From Clostridium disporicum (GTDB lineage Bacteria > Bacillota > Clostridia > Clostridiales > Clostridiaceae): 64,000 bases of DNA. Each line of letters begins with the position of its first letter. The stretch's first letter is position 1. Of the stretch, positions 7,385-15,602 are shown in pieces. Made by a program: the position numbers and the translations under genes. The stretch lies in assembly GCF_001405015.1 (NCBI RefSeq), contig NZ_CYZX01000008.1:86312-150311 (forward strand). The letters are read 5' to 3'. The notes under the pieces are model-generated. The model was given only the letters and a program-made list of their open reading frames with translations, made no database searches and was not told the origin of the DNA.

Positions 7385-8005
7385 CTAATCCTGCTCATAA
7401 GCCAATATATCTCCAGTATTAGCATCTACTTCATAACTATATTCTCTATTATTATAATAAAATTCTACTTCATATTTTTGAATCCCATAATCAAAATCTA
7501 ATTCTGTCCTTTTGAAAGTAACTTGATTACTTGTTAAACCTGCATGTGATAATACAATTTGTTTTGCTTCTTCTACTGAAATCTTAGCTATGTTATTTAC
7601 ATTGCTTTGATTATTATTGTTTTGAATATAATCATACTCCATATCATAATCATATTGTATAATTTGTCCATTATATGCGTTAATTTCATAATCATATTCT
7701 TTACCATTACAATAAAACTCTATGTCGTATTTTTGAATTCCATCATCAAAATCCTTGTTTGCTTGAACAAATGTTACTTGATCACTACTTAATCCTGCAT
7801 GTGATAACGCTATTTCTTTTGCTTTATCTAATGAAATATCACCTGTATTATTTACATTATTATTTTGTTTACTACTTTCACTGCTATCTTGTATACTAGA
7901 TTCAGTGTTATTCCCATTACCGTTATTTGCTACACCTGAATTTGTACATCCTATTAAGCTAATACTAACTGTTACTATAATCGCTGCTAAACTTAATTTT
8001 TTCAT
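7385..8005 (-). CDS. Lipoprotein with two PepSY domains
   Basis: 206 aa. The N-terminus is a lipoprotein signal peptide with lipobox LIGC, so it is anchored on the outer face of the membrane. An Asn/Ser-rich linker follows (about 21-55). Then come two PepSY units that are clearly duplicates: ISLDKAKEIALSHAGL (about 57) and ISVEEAKQIVLSHAGL (about 142), each ending in a Y-D/E-rich strand. PepSY domains bind or inhibit proteins outside the cell; the exact role here is unknown. It is the last gene of an operon with a histidine kinase, 30 bp upstream, which suggests it modulates that kinase's signal or is its output. Confidence 0.85.
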   Translation of the reverse strand: MKKLSLAAIIVTVSISLIGCTNSGVANNGNGNNTESSIQDSSESSKQNNNVNNTGDISLDKAKEIALSHAGLSSDQVTFVQANKDFDDGIQKYDIEFYCNGKEYDYEINAYNGQIIQYDYDMEYDYIQNNNNQSNVNNIAKISVEEAKQIVLSHAGLTSNQVTFKRTELDFDYGIQKYEVEFYYNNREYSYEVDANTGDILAYEQD

Positions 8006-8035
8006 TTTTTCTCCTTTTGTTAAATATAATTTATA

Positions 8036-9403
8036 TCACTTGAAATATACACTTATTCTTGTATATTTATCTAATTCACTATCTATTTGAATTTTAGCAT
8101 TATAATTATTTGCTATTCTATTTGCAATGGATAATCCAATTCCAAAAGAATTATTATTTACTCTAGATTTATCAATCTTGTAGAATCTCTTCATTACATT
8201 ATTAATTTCATTCTCTGGAATTCCAATCCCATTATCCTTAACTTCTAATTTTAATTTACTAGCTTCTTTTTTTAATGTTATTTCAATTTCTATATTATCC
8301 TTATTGTTATATTTTATAGAATTATCAATAAATATAATTAATAATTGTTTTAAATCATTTGGGTCAATTTTCATATTTATATCTTCATCAGTATTAACGA
8401 TATATTTTACATTTGGCTTTAAAACTCTATATTCTTCTATAACCTCATCAACTACTATTATCGGATTAATTTCTTCTAATTTATCTAAGTTTATTTCTGA
8501 TTTTTCTGCTTTAGATAGTAATAACATATCATTTACTAATTTTTTTAATCTTTCAACTTCTTTTAAACATATATCCAATGATTTCTCTAAACGATCTTTA
8601 TCATTCTTTCCCCATCTTTTAAGCATACTTAAGTGTCCATGAAGTGCTGTCAGCGGTGTTTTTAATTCATGTGATGCATCTGACACAAATCTACTTTGCT
8701 CATGAAATGCTTCTTCTAATTCATCCATCATTGAGTTAAAAACAATATTTACTTTATCAATCTCATCATTTAGTCCTGAAATCTCAGCTCTTTTATTGAT
8801 ACCATTTTCCTTTATTTCATTCATAGTTGTTGTAAGCCTTCTAAGTCTATTTATAAAATTCTTTGAAACGTAAATAGCTCCTATACCACTTAAAATCAAT
8901 CCTAAAATTAATGTAAAAATTAAAATTGGAAAAGAGTTTTCAGTAAAATCCTTCAACATCTCATTTTCTCTAGCTATCTGTAATGTATATTCGGACCCTG
9001 CTATATTTATTGGGGCTGTTAGTACCATATATATATCAGAATCAAAAAATCTAGGTTTAATTGAAATATCTTTATTTAAATAATCAAATTTAATATTTTC
9101 CCATACTTCAGATAGAGATTCATAGTATATTTTGTTTGATGAATAAATCCTAATATATTCATCATCATTTGCTAAATGTTGTAAGTATTGATAAAAACTA
9201 TTTTCTGATATTTGTACGTTTATATCTTGAGATAAACTAACTATCTCTTTATACCTATCTTTTAATAAATCTCTTTCATATTCATCTGTAAACATACCAA
9301 ATGCAATTAGTTGACCAATTGTATATATAAATAAAATTAAACCAATTATAAAAAATGATTTTTTCATAAATTCTAAAAATATAGGTACCTTTTTAGTTTT
9401 CAT
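8036..9403 (-). CDS. Two-component sensor histidine kinase
   Basis: Membrane sensor kinase, 455 aa. Transmembrane helices lie at about 14-36 and 158-180 and enclose an extracytoplasmic sensor domain of some 120 residues. HAMP linker is at about 181-233. The HisKA box is SDASHELKTPLT with phospho-acceptor H245. HATPase_c has the N box DNSIKYN and G boxes DNGIGI and FGIGLSI. It autophosphorylates and passes phosphate to the OmpR-type regulator encoded 2 bp upstream. Its ribosome site GAGGAGC lies just before its start and overlaps the regulator stop region, so the two are translationally coupled. The signal is unknown; the flanking PepSY proteins suggest a cell-surface cue. Confidence 0.93.
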   Translation of the reverse strand: MKTKKVPIFLEFMKKSFFIIGLILFIYTIGQLIAFGMFTDEYERDLLKDRYKEIVSLSQDINVQISENSFYQYLQHLANDDEYIRIYSSNKIYYESLSEVWENIKFDYLNKDISIKPRFFDSDIYMVLTAPINIAGSEYTLQIARENEMLKDFTENSFPILIFTLILGLILSGIGAIYVSKNFINRLRRLTTTMNEIKENGINKRAEISGLNDEIDKVNIVFNSMMDELEEAFHEQSRFVSDASHELKTPLTALHGHLSMLKRWGKNDKDRLEKSLDICLKEVERLKKLVNDMLLLSKAEKSEINLDKLEEINPIIVVDEVIEEYRVLKPNVKYIVNTDEDINMKIDPNDLKQLLIIFIDNSIKYNNKDNIEIEITLKKEASKLKLEVKDNGIGIPENEINNVMKRFYKIDKSRVNNNSFGIGLSIANRIANNYNAKIQIDSELDKYTRISVYFK

Positions 9404-9405
9404 TA

Positions 9406-10074
9406 TTAGCTCCTCATAATATAACCAACTGATCTAACTGTTTGTATATATTGTTCCTTATTCTCATTATTTAACTTTGACCTTAAATATCTGATATATA
9501 CATCTATAACATTAGTTTCTGGTTCATATCCATATCCCCATATTTTTTCTAATAGTTCTTCTCTAGTAACCACCTTATCCTTGTTATCTAGCAATATCAT
9601 TAATAATTCATACTCTTTATTAGTTAAATTTATCTCATTACCATCTTTTTTAACAATTCTTGAACTTTTATTAATTGTGATGTCCTTAAATTTTATTATG
9701 TAATTATTTGAATTATCTTGCCTTCTAAATACTACTTCAATACGTGCAAGTAATTCTTCTATTGCAAATGGTTTTGCTATGTAATCATCCGCTCCTATTT
9801 GAAGACCATTAACCTTATCCATTACACTATCCTTTGCACTGAGCATTATTACCGTGGACTGTTTTTCTCTCTTTAATCTTCTACATATTTCAAAACCATT
9901 CATAGAAGGTAACATAACGTCTAATATTATAAGATCATATTCGTTTTTTAAAGCTTCTTCCAAACCTTCTCTACCATCTTCTTTAATGCAAACATTATAT
10001 CCTTCATATTCTAATTCTCCTTTTACAAAGTCAGAAATATTTGCTTCATCTTCAACAATTAATATGTTTTTCAC
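9406..10074 (-). CDS. OmpR-family response regulator
   Basis: 222 aa. Receiver domain at 1-115 with the acidic pocket EDE (8-10), phospho-acceptor D52 in LIILDVMLP, the conserved MLSAKDS and the AKPF lysine. Residues ~125-222 are an OmpR/PhoB winged-helix DNA-binding domain ending QTVRSVGYIM. It is the partner of the kinase encoded immediately downstream and is preceded by a PepSY membrane protein gene. Target promoters are unknown; autoregulation of this operon is likely. Confidence 0.95.
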   Translation of the reverse strand: MKNILIVEDEANISDFVKGELEYEGYNVCIKEDGREGLEEALKNEYDLIILDVMLPSMNGFEICRRLKREKQSTVIMLSAKDSVMDKVNGLQIGADDYIAKPFAIEELLARIEVVFRRQDNSNNYIIKFKDITINKSSRIVKKDGNEINLTNKEYELLMILLDNKDKVVTREELLEKIWGYGYEPETNVIDVYIRYLRSKLNNENKEQYIQTVRSVGYIMRS

Positions 10075-10108
10075 AGTGATTGCTCCTTATTTAATTCATA
10101 TTTGAATT

Positions 10109-10456
10109 TTAATCATAATAGCTATCTAAATCTGTAATAACACCTAGGCTAGAATTTACATCAGCCTTTATCAGCATATTATTTTTATCTTTTATTTTAA
10201 ATTCATATTCAAAACTAAAAGTATCTAAATCTAATCTTTTATTAACTCTTACTATTTCTCCTTGAACTGATTGAAGTACTATTGCTTTTGCTTCTTCAAC
10301 TGTATAATTAATATTAGATTTTGCTATACTATAAACAGTTGCAAATGCTGCAATACCTAATCCAGCTATTATGGCTACTACTATTGATGCTCTTTTTATT
10401 AATTTTCTTTTATTTGTTTTTATTTTATCTCTTATTGTTTCTAAATATTTATTCAT
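10109..10456 (-). CDS. PepSY-domain membrane protein
   Basis: 115 aa. A basic cytoplasmic N-terminus (about 25 residues, rich in Lys) leads into a single transmembrane helix (about 24-46). One extracytoplasmic PepSY unit follows, YTVEEAKAIVLQSVQGEIVR to the C-terminus. No lipobox is present, unlike the PepSY lipoprotein at the other end of the operon. ATG after AGAAGGAGA. It is the first gene of the four-gene PepSY-RR-HK-PepSY cluster, 34 bp ahead of the regulator, and probably acts as an accessory sensor or target of the system. Confidence 0.8.
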   Translation of the reverse strand: MNKYLETIRDKIKTNKRKLIKRASIVVAIIAGLGIAAFATVYSIAKSNINYTVEEAKAIVLQSVQGEIVRVNKRLDLDTFSFEYEFKIKDKNNMLIKADVNSSLGVITDLDSYYD

Positions 10457-10690
10457 ATTATCTTCTCCTTCTTGCTAATCTGTAATTGAATTATATAATA
10501 CAAGCTAATATCTTTCATGAAGACAAAATTAGAGTAAAATTAAAATTTTTTAATCTTTTTACACAAAATATACACCAACTGTAATTATTAATATTAAGTG
10601 TAATTTCTTTTTCTAGTAATAAAAATATAAATTCAACTAACAAAACTCAAATTTTAAGTTTCTCCATTATATTTATTAAAAATTTCAAAA

Positions 10691-10729
10691 AAAATAGTAG
10701 TCTTTTCATATAAAAAGATTCTACTATTT
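10691..10729 (-). terminator. Terminator of the GIY-YIG gene
   Basis: AAATAGTAG-TCTTTT and AAAAGAT-TCTACTATTT form a long stem, followed on the minus strand by eight T. The rest of the 10457-10808 gap holds nothing else I can recognise. Confidence 0.8.
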
Positions 10730-10808
10730 CTATAACTTATTTATTAATACTACTATTTTTAATATTCACTTCTCTTTATTCTAAGATTTAATTTCTAATC
10801 GCTGACAT

Positions 10809-11060
10809 TCACACATCAATTTTTCTATTAATTAATTCTAACTTCTCTTTTCTCTTTAACTGCTTTATCTCATATTCTCTTTTCATTGCATCTATCTTAT
10901 CTTCAAACTCTTCATAATAAACAATATCTACAGGAAGTCTTGCTTTTGTATACTTTGCCCCTTTTCCACTTGAATGTGCTTTTAACCTTTTTTCTAGATT
11001 GTTTGTCCATCCCGTATATAAACTGTCATCATTACATCTTAATATATAAACATAATTCAT
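10809..11060 (-). CDS. GIY-YIG nuclease-superfamily protein, YazA/UPF0213 family
   Basis: 83 aa. Starts MNYVYILRCNDDSLYTGWTN: the Y-V-Y and Y-T-G pair marks the GIY-YIG fold. An arginine in LEKRLKAHSSGKGAKYTK and the E-F-E-D / K-R-E region supply the remaining catalytic-type residues. Single-domain proteins of this length form the YazA/YhbQ (UPF0213) family, thought to act on DNA, though the cellular role is poorly known. Monocistronic, with its own terminator. Confidence 0.88.
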   Translation of the reverse strand: MNYVYILRCNDDSLYTGWTNNLEKRLKAHSSGKGAKYTKARLPVDIVYYEEFEDKIDAMKREYEIKQLKRKEKLELINRKIDV

Positions 11061-11130
11061 ATTAACTTACCTATCCATAATTCTTTCTATAAATATATTA
11101 TAGCTTTTCTCATTTCTATTTAAAATAAAG

Positions 11131-11162
11131 AAAAAAGCCACAGATTTTCTCTGTGGCTTTTT
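11131..11162. terminator. Terminator of the opp operon (bidirectional)
   Basis: AAAAGCCACAGA and TCTGTGGCTTTT form a 12-bp stem with T-runs on both sides; it lies just after the oppF stop. Confidence 0.92.
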
Positions 11163-11184
11163 CTAATAGTATATTTTATTACTA

Positions 11185-12159
11185 TTATTTATTATACAAA
11201 TGGCAAGCTATTTTATGTCCGTTTTTCATAATTTTTAATTCTGGTGCTTCCTTAGTACATATCTCCATACATTCTGGACAACGTGTATTAAACTTACATC
11301 CAACTGGTGGATTGGCTGGAGATGGAAGATCCCCTTCTAATATCGTTCTATCCATTTTAACATCTGGATCTGGTACTGGAACAGCACTTAGTAATGCTTT
11401 AGTATATGGATGCATTGGATTATCAAATAATTCATCCTTAGATGCCATTTCAACTAAATTTCCTAAGTACATTACACCTATTACATCAGAAATATATTTT
11501 ATTACTGATAAATCATGTGATATAAACAGGTAAGAGATTCCTCTCTTAGCTTGAAGCTCTTTCATTAAATTTATTATTTGTGCTTGGATAGATACATCTA
11601 GTGCACTTACTGGTTCGTCAGCAATAATTAAACTTGGATTAAGAGCTAAAGCACGAGCAATACAAATACGTTGACGTTGTCCACCTGAGAATTCATGAGG
11701 ATAACGGTCTATATGATACGGTCTTAAACCACAATCATCCATGATTTGTAATATATATTCTCTATATTTTTCTTTTGGAACTATCCCATGAGCTCTAACT
11801 GCCTCACCTATAATTTCTCCAACAGGCATACGAGGATCTAATGATGAGTATGGGTCTTGGAATATAATTTGAAGCTCTGGTCTTATTTTTTGAAGATCTC
11901 TCTTAGACATCTTAAATATATCTTTTCCATTTAATATTGCTTCTCCCTCTGTAGGCTCAGTTAATCTTAAAATTGTACGACCTATTGTAGTCTTACCACA
12001 ACCTGATTCACCAACTAGTCCAAAAGTTTGTCCTCTTTTTATTTCAAAAGACACTCCATCAACTGATTTAACATGTCCAACAACATGTTGGAATACACCA
12101 GCTTTTATAGGAAAATGCTTCTTTAAATTTTTAACCTCTAAAATATTTTCGCTACTCAT
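11185..12159 (-). CDS. oppF: Oligopeptide ABC transporter ATP-binding protein OppF
   Basis: Cytoplasmic ATPase subunit (324 aa) that powers peptide import together with OppD. Walker A GESGCGKTT (50-58), Q loop in IIFQDPYSSLDPR, signature FSGGQ (157-161), Walker B LIIADEP (D181). The C-terminal oligopeptide/dipeptide-transporter extension carries a cysteine cluster (CKFNTRCPECMEIC). The Q-loop wording YSSLDPRM is typical of OppF/DppF as opposed to OppD. Last gene of oppABCDF; 14 bp after oppD. Confidence 0.95.
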   Translation of the reverse strand: MSSENILEVKNLKKHFPIKAGVFQHVVGHVKSVDGVSFEIKRGQTFGLVGESGCGKTTIGRTILRLTEPTEGEAILNGKDIFKMSKRDLQKIRPELQIIFQDPYSSLDPRMPVGEIIGEAVRAHGIVPKEKYREYILQIMDDCGLRPYHIDRYPHEFSGGQRQRICIARALALNPSLIIADEPVSALDVSIQAQIINLMKELQAKRGISYLFISHDLSVIKYISDVIGVMYLGNLVEMASKDELFDNPMHPYTKALLSAVPVPDPDVKMDRTILEGDLPSPANPPVGCKFNTRCPECMEICTKEAPELKIMKNGHKIACHLYNK

Positions 12160-12173
12160 AATTACCTCCTTTG

Positions 12174-13310
12174 TTACTTATAAAGATGACAGCTTACTTT
12201 ATGTGTTTTTGTTACGTCTTTAATAGGAGGATAATCTCCAAAACATTTATCCATACATTGATCACAACGATTCTTAAAATAGCAGTGATTTGGCATATTA
12301 ATTGGATTTGGAACATTACCTGGAATAGAATATAATTTATCACTTCCTGTATTCATACTTGGTAAAGATTTTATTAATCCAATTGTATATGGATGCTTAG
12401 GGTCTTTAAATATTTCATGCACTGTTCCTTGTTCTATTACTCTACCTGCATACATAACAACAACGTAATCACACATACTTGCTACAACACCAAGGTCATG
12501 AGTAATAAGCATTATAGATGCATTTATTTTATCTTTTAAATCTCTAAGTAAATCTAATATTTGTGCTTGAATTGTAACATCAAGTGCTGTAGTAGGTTCA
12601 TCAGCAATAATTAATTGTGGGTTACAAGATAATGCCATTGCAATTACAATTCTTTGCTTCATACCACCACTTAATTCGTGAGGATATCTCTTAACTATAC
12701 CTTCTGGGTTAGCTATTCCTACTAATTTTAATAAATCTATTACCTTCTTTTCTACATCATCCTTTTTAAGTTTTGGTTCATGTAATATAAGAGGTTCTGC
12801 TAATTGATCTCCTATTGTAAACACTGGGTTTAAGCTTGTCATAGGCTCTTGGAAAATCATTGATATTTCATTTCCACGAAGCTTTTGCATTTCACTCAAA
12901 GGAAGCTTAGTAATATCTACAGCTTTTCCTGTATTTTTATTATTAAATCTTATTTCTCCACCAACGATTTGTCCTTGTGGTCCTTGTAATAATCTCATTA
13001 TAGAAAGACTTGTTACTGATTTACCACAGCCTGATTCTCCTACAATCCCTACTGTTGCTCCTTTAGGAATACTAAAAGATACTCCATCAACAGCTTTTAC
13101 AGTTCCAGAATCAGTGAAGAAGTGAGTTTGTAAATTATGAAACTCTAATATATTATTTTCATTACTCATATTAGTTGTATAATGAGATTCAGGAACGTTT
13201 TTTAGTTTCTTCTCTTTATTATACTTCTTATACATTTTTGAATTAAATTTCTTTATTTCTTTTAGTCTTGCTTTTTGCTCTTTTTTATAAGCCTTGCTTT
13301 TCATTTCCAC
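12174..13310 (-). CDS. oppD: Oligopeptide ABC transporter ATP-binding protein OppD, with basic N-terminal extension
   Basis: Second ATPase subunit of the peptide importer, 378 aa. Walker A GESGCGKSV (91-99), signature LSGGMKQR, Walker B LIIADEPTTALD and a Cys-rich C-terminal extension (CYFKNRCDQC). The GTG start at 13310 follows AGGTGACAAGAA. It gives about 48 extra residues, very rich in Lys, ahead of the usual OppD beginning (MSNENNILEFHNLQ). An internal ATG there has no ribosome site, so I keep the long form. OppC ends 10 bp upstream. Confidence 0.93.
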   Translation of the reverse strand: MEMKSKAYKKEQKARLKEIKKFNSKMYKKYNKEKKLKNVPESHYTTNMSNENNILEFHNLQTHFFTDSGTVKAVDGVSFSIPKGATVGIVGESGCGKSVTSLSIMRLLQGPQGQIVGGEIRFNNKNTGKAVDITKLPLSEMQKLRGNEISMIFQEPMTSLNPVFTIGDQLAEPLILHEPKLKKDDVEKKVIDLLKLVGIANPEGIVKRYPHELSGGMKQRIVIAMALSCNPQLIIADEPTTALDVTIQAQILDLLRDLKDKINASIMLITHDLGVVASMCDYVVVMYAGRVIEQGTVHEIFKDPKHPYTIGLIKSLPSMNTGSDKLYSIPGNVPNPINMPNHCYFKNRCDQCMDKCFGDYPPIKDVTKTHKVSCHLYK

Positions 13311-13320
13311 TTCTTGTCAC

Positions 13321-14337
13321 CTACCTCTTCATCTTTGGATCGAATGCATCACGTAGACCATCCCCGATAAAATTGAATGCCATAACAATGAATAGAATTA
13401 ATAATCCTGGTGGTAACCAAATATTTAAGTAATTCTTCATTATTATAGAACTGTTAACTGCGTTAACCATGTTACCTAATGAAGCATATGGGAAGGCTAG
13501 TCCTACTCCTAAGAAACTTAATGCAGATTCTGATAAAATGAATCCTCCAAGATCCATGGTAGCCATTACAATGATTACTGGAGTTACATTTGGTATTAAA
13601 TGCTTAAATATTTTACGTGTTGCACTAAGCCCACAAGCTTCTGCTGCCTGCATATAATCCATCTCACGAATAGATAATATTTGTCCACGAACCATTCTCG
13701 CAACACCTGACCAGTTAAACACACCCATTATCAGCATTAAGAAATAAATCTTCATTTGTGGTTTAACTCCGAAGGCAGACATTAGCGATGCTGTAACAAG
13801 CATAAGTGGGAAAAATGGTATACAATAGAATATATCTACTAATCTCATGATTATCATATCTATTTTTCCACCATAATATCCAGCTATTCCTCCTAATGTT
13901 ACTCCTAACGCCATTTCAATTATTGTTACGACAATACTGAATATTAACGATATTCTTCCACCATACATAAGTCTTGTTAATACGTCACGTCCATCAGCAT
14001 CAGTACCTAATGGATGTGCTGCTGACATAGGAGCCTTAACATTAACCCCTACGTTCTTTTCTTTAATCTTCTCTGTTTCTGTCATTCTTATTTCTTCACC
14101 AGTTGTTTGGTTTATATAAAATATTTCATACTCTCCATAAGGTGAGAATATAGGTCCTATAAATGAGAAAAGTGATATTGCTAAAATAATACATAATCCT
14201 AAAATAGCTAGCTTATTTCTAAAAAATCTTTTCATTATTAATTGACCTGGAGTTAGAATTATTTGATTTTGTTCGAAATTATCTTGCTCTTCTTGATTAG
14301 CTTGTGTCGTGTTCTTAATTTCTTCTGAAGTTAACAT
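13321..14337 (-). CDS. oppC: Oligopeptide ABC transporter permease OppC
   Basis: Inner-membrane permease subunit (338 aa) with six predicted transmembrane segments. An N-terminal OppC_N helix (about 45-65) is followed by a periplasmic stretch, then a binding-protein-dependent transport domain with the EAA loop (EACGLSATRKIFKHLIPN). I start it at the ATG at 14337, seven bases after AGGAGG. The upstream TTG at 14340 is too close to the ribosome site. It pairs with OppB to form the pore and contacts OppD/OppF. Confidence 0.94.
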   Translation of the reverse strand: MLTSEEIKNTTQANQEEQDNFEQNQIILTPGQLIMKRFFRNKLAILGLCIILAISLFSFIGPIFSPYGEYEIFYINQTTGEEIRMTETEKIKEKNVGVNVKAPMSAAHPLGTDADGRDVLTRLMYGGRISLIFSIVVTIIEMALGVTLGGIAGYYGGKIDMIIMRLVDIFYCIPFFPLMLVTASLMSAFGVKPQMKIYFLMLIMGVFNWSGVARMVRGQILSIREMDYMQAAEACGLSATRKIFKHLIPNVTPVIIVMATMDLGGFILSESALSFLGVGLAFPYASLGNMVNAVNSSIIMKNYLNIWLPPGLLILFIVMAFNFIGDGLRDAFDPKMKR

Positions 14338-14348
14338 CAAAATCCCTC

Positions 14349-15317
14349 CTAATTATATCTAATTCTCGGATCAACTACTGCATATAAAATATCAGAAATA
14401 AGTGTTCCAAGTAATGTAAGTACAGCCATAAACATTAAATATCCCATTAAGAAAGGTAAATCCTTATTATTTACTGCATCAAGGGCTGCTTTTCCTAATC
14501 CAGGAATAGAGAATATTCCTTCTGATATAATAGCACCAGCAAAAAGACTAGGTATTGTTCCTCCAATGAATGTAACTATCGGAATTAAGGTATTTCTAAA
14601 TCCATGTTTACCAATTACTTTTCTTTCTGATAATCCCTTAGCACGTGCAGTTCTTATATAATCTGCATTTAAAACTTCTAACATATTAGTTCTAACGTAT
14701 CTTAACCAACTACCTACACCAGTTATAACGAATACTGTAATAGGCAGAATAAAATGATATCCTATATCTAAAGTTAATCTAAATCCTGTAAAGTTTTCTC
14801 TAGCGGTAACCATACCTGATAATGGAAGCCATCCTAACCCCATTGAAAAAGTTCTTTGAAGTACAGCAGCCAAGAAGAAACTTGGTAATGATATACCTGC
14901 TAAAGCAAGGAAAACTATAAGGTAATCTGTTTTTGTATATTGTCTTGTTGATGCAAATATTCCCAGGGGAATTGCTATACAGAGCTGCAGGACAAAAGCA
15001 ATAGCTGCTAATGAAAATGATGTCCACATTCTGCTTGAAATTACTTCAGTAACAGGTTTTTGGAAAAGGAATGATGTACCAAAATCACCTTTTAAAGCAT
15101 TTTTAATCCAGCTTACATATCCTTCAACAACTGTTCCATTTAAACCATATGATTCTCTTAATAATTCTTTTTGTTCAGCAGTTATAGTTGGGTTACCTGA
15201 AGTCATCTGCTCAACAAAGTCTCCTGGCATTAAACGTAATATCCCATAAATTAAAAAGGATACACCAAAAAGAACCCCAATACTAATTAATACACGACGT
15301 ATAATATATTGCTTCAT
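14349..15317 (-). CDS. oppB: Oligopeptide ABC transporter permease OppB
   Basis: Inner-membrane permease (322 aa) starting MKQYIIRRVLISIGVLFGVS, the classic OppB/DppB N-terminus with TM1 at about 9-30. The C-terminal transport domain holds five more helices and the EAA motif (ADYIRTARAKGLSERKVIGKH). The end VVDPRIRYN is typical of the family. ATG after AGAGGTG. It is separated from oppA by 285 bp containing a hairpin just after oppA and no other recognisable element, so it is probably co-transcribed at a lower level. Confidence 0.95.
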   Translation of the reverse strand: MKQYIIRRVLISIGVLFGVSFLIYGILRLMPGDFVEQMTSGNPTITAEQKELLRESYGLNGTVVEGYVSWIKNALKGDFGTSFLFQKPVTEVISSRMWTSFSLAAIAFVLQLCIAIPLGIFASTRQYTKTDYLIVFLALAGISLPSFFLAAVLQRTFSMGLGWLPLSGMVTARENFTGFRLTLDIGYHFILPITVFVITGVGSWLRYVRTNMLEVLNADYIRTARAKGLSERKVIGKHGFRNTLIPIVTFIGGTIPSLFAGAIISEGIFSIPGLGKAALDAVNNKDLPFLMGYLMFMAVLTLLGTLISDILYAVVDPRIRYN

Positions 15318-15556
15318 AATACACCTCTTTCGTTAATACTAAAATTATTACAAATACAAAATATTAACTACACATTAACAAATTTTACAATTATATTATT
15401 TGGTAATAAATAAATTACATTTAAAGTATTTAATGTAGTTAATTTATATATAGTATTTAATACCTATTACATACATTAATTAAATTTATATCTCATCATT
15501 TATACACTAGATAACTTAAATTTAATTTATTTATTGTAAGCCATATGTAGTAAAAT

Positions 15557-15585
15557 ATGAGGATGCTTACTTAAAACATCCTCAT
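15557..15585 (-). terminator. Intercistronic hairpin between oppA and oppB
   Basis: ATGAGGATG and CATCCTCAT form a 9-bp stem 18 bases after the oppA stop, with only a weak T-tract behind it on the minus strand. Such hairpins usually protect the abundant binding-protein mRNA and reduce read-through into the permease genes. Confidence 0.65.
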
Positions 15586-15602
15586 GACTAAATACTATAA
15601 AA

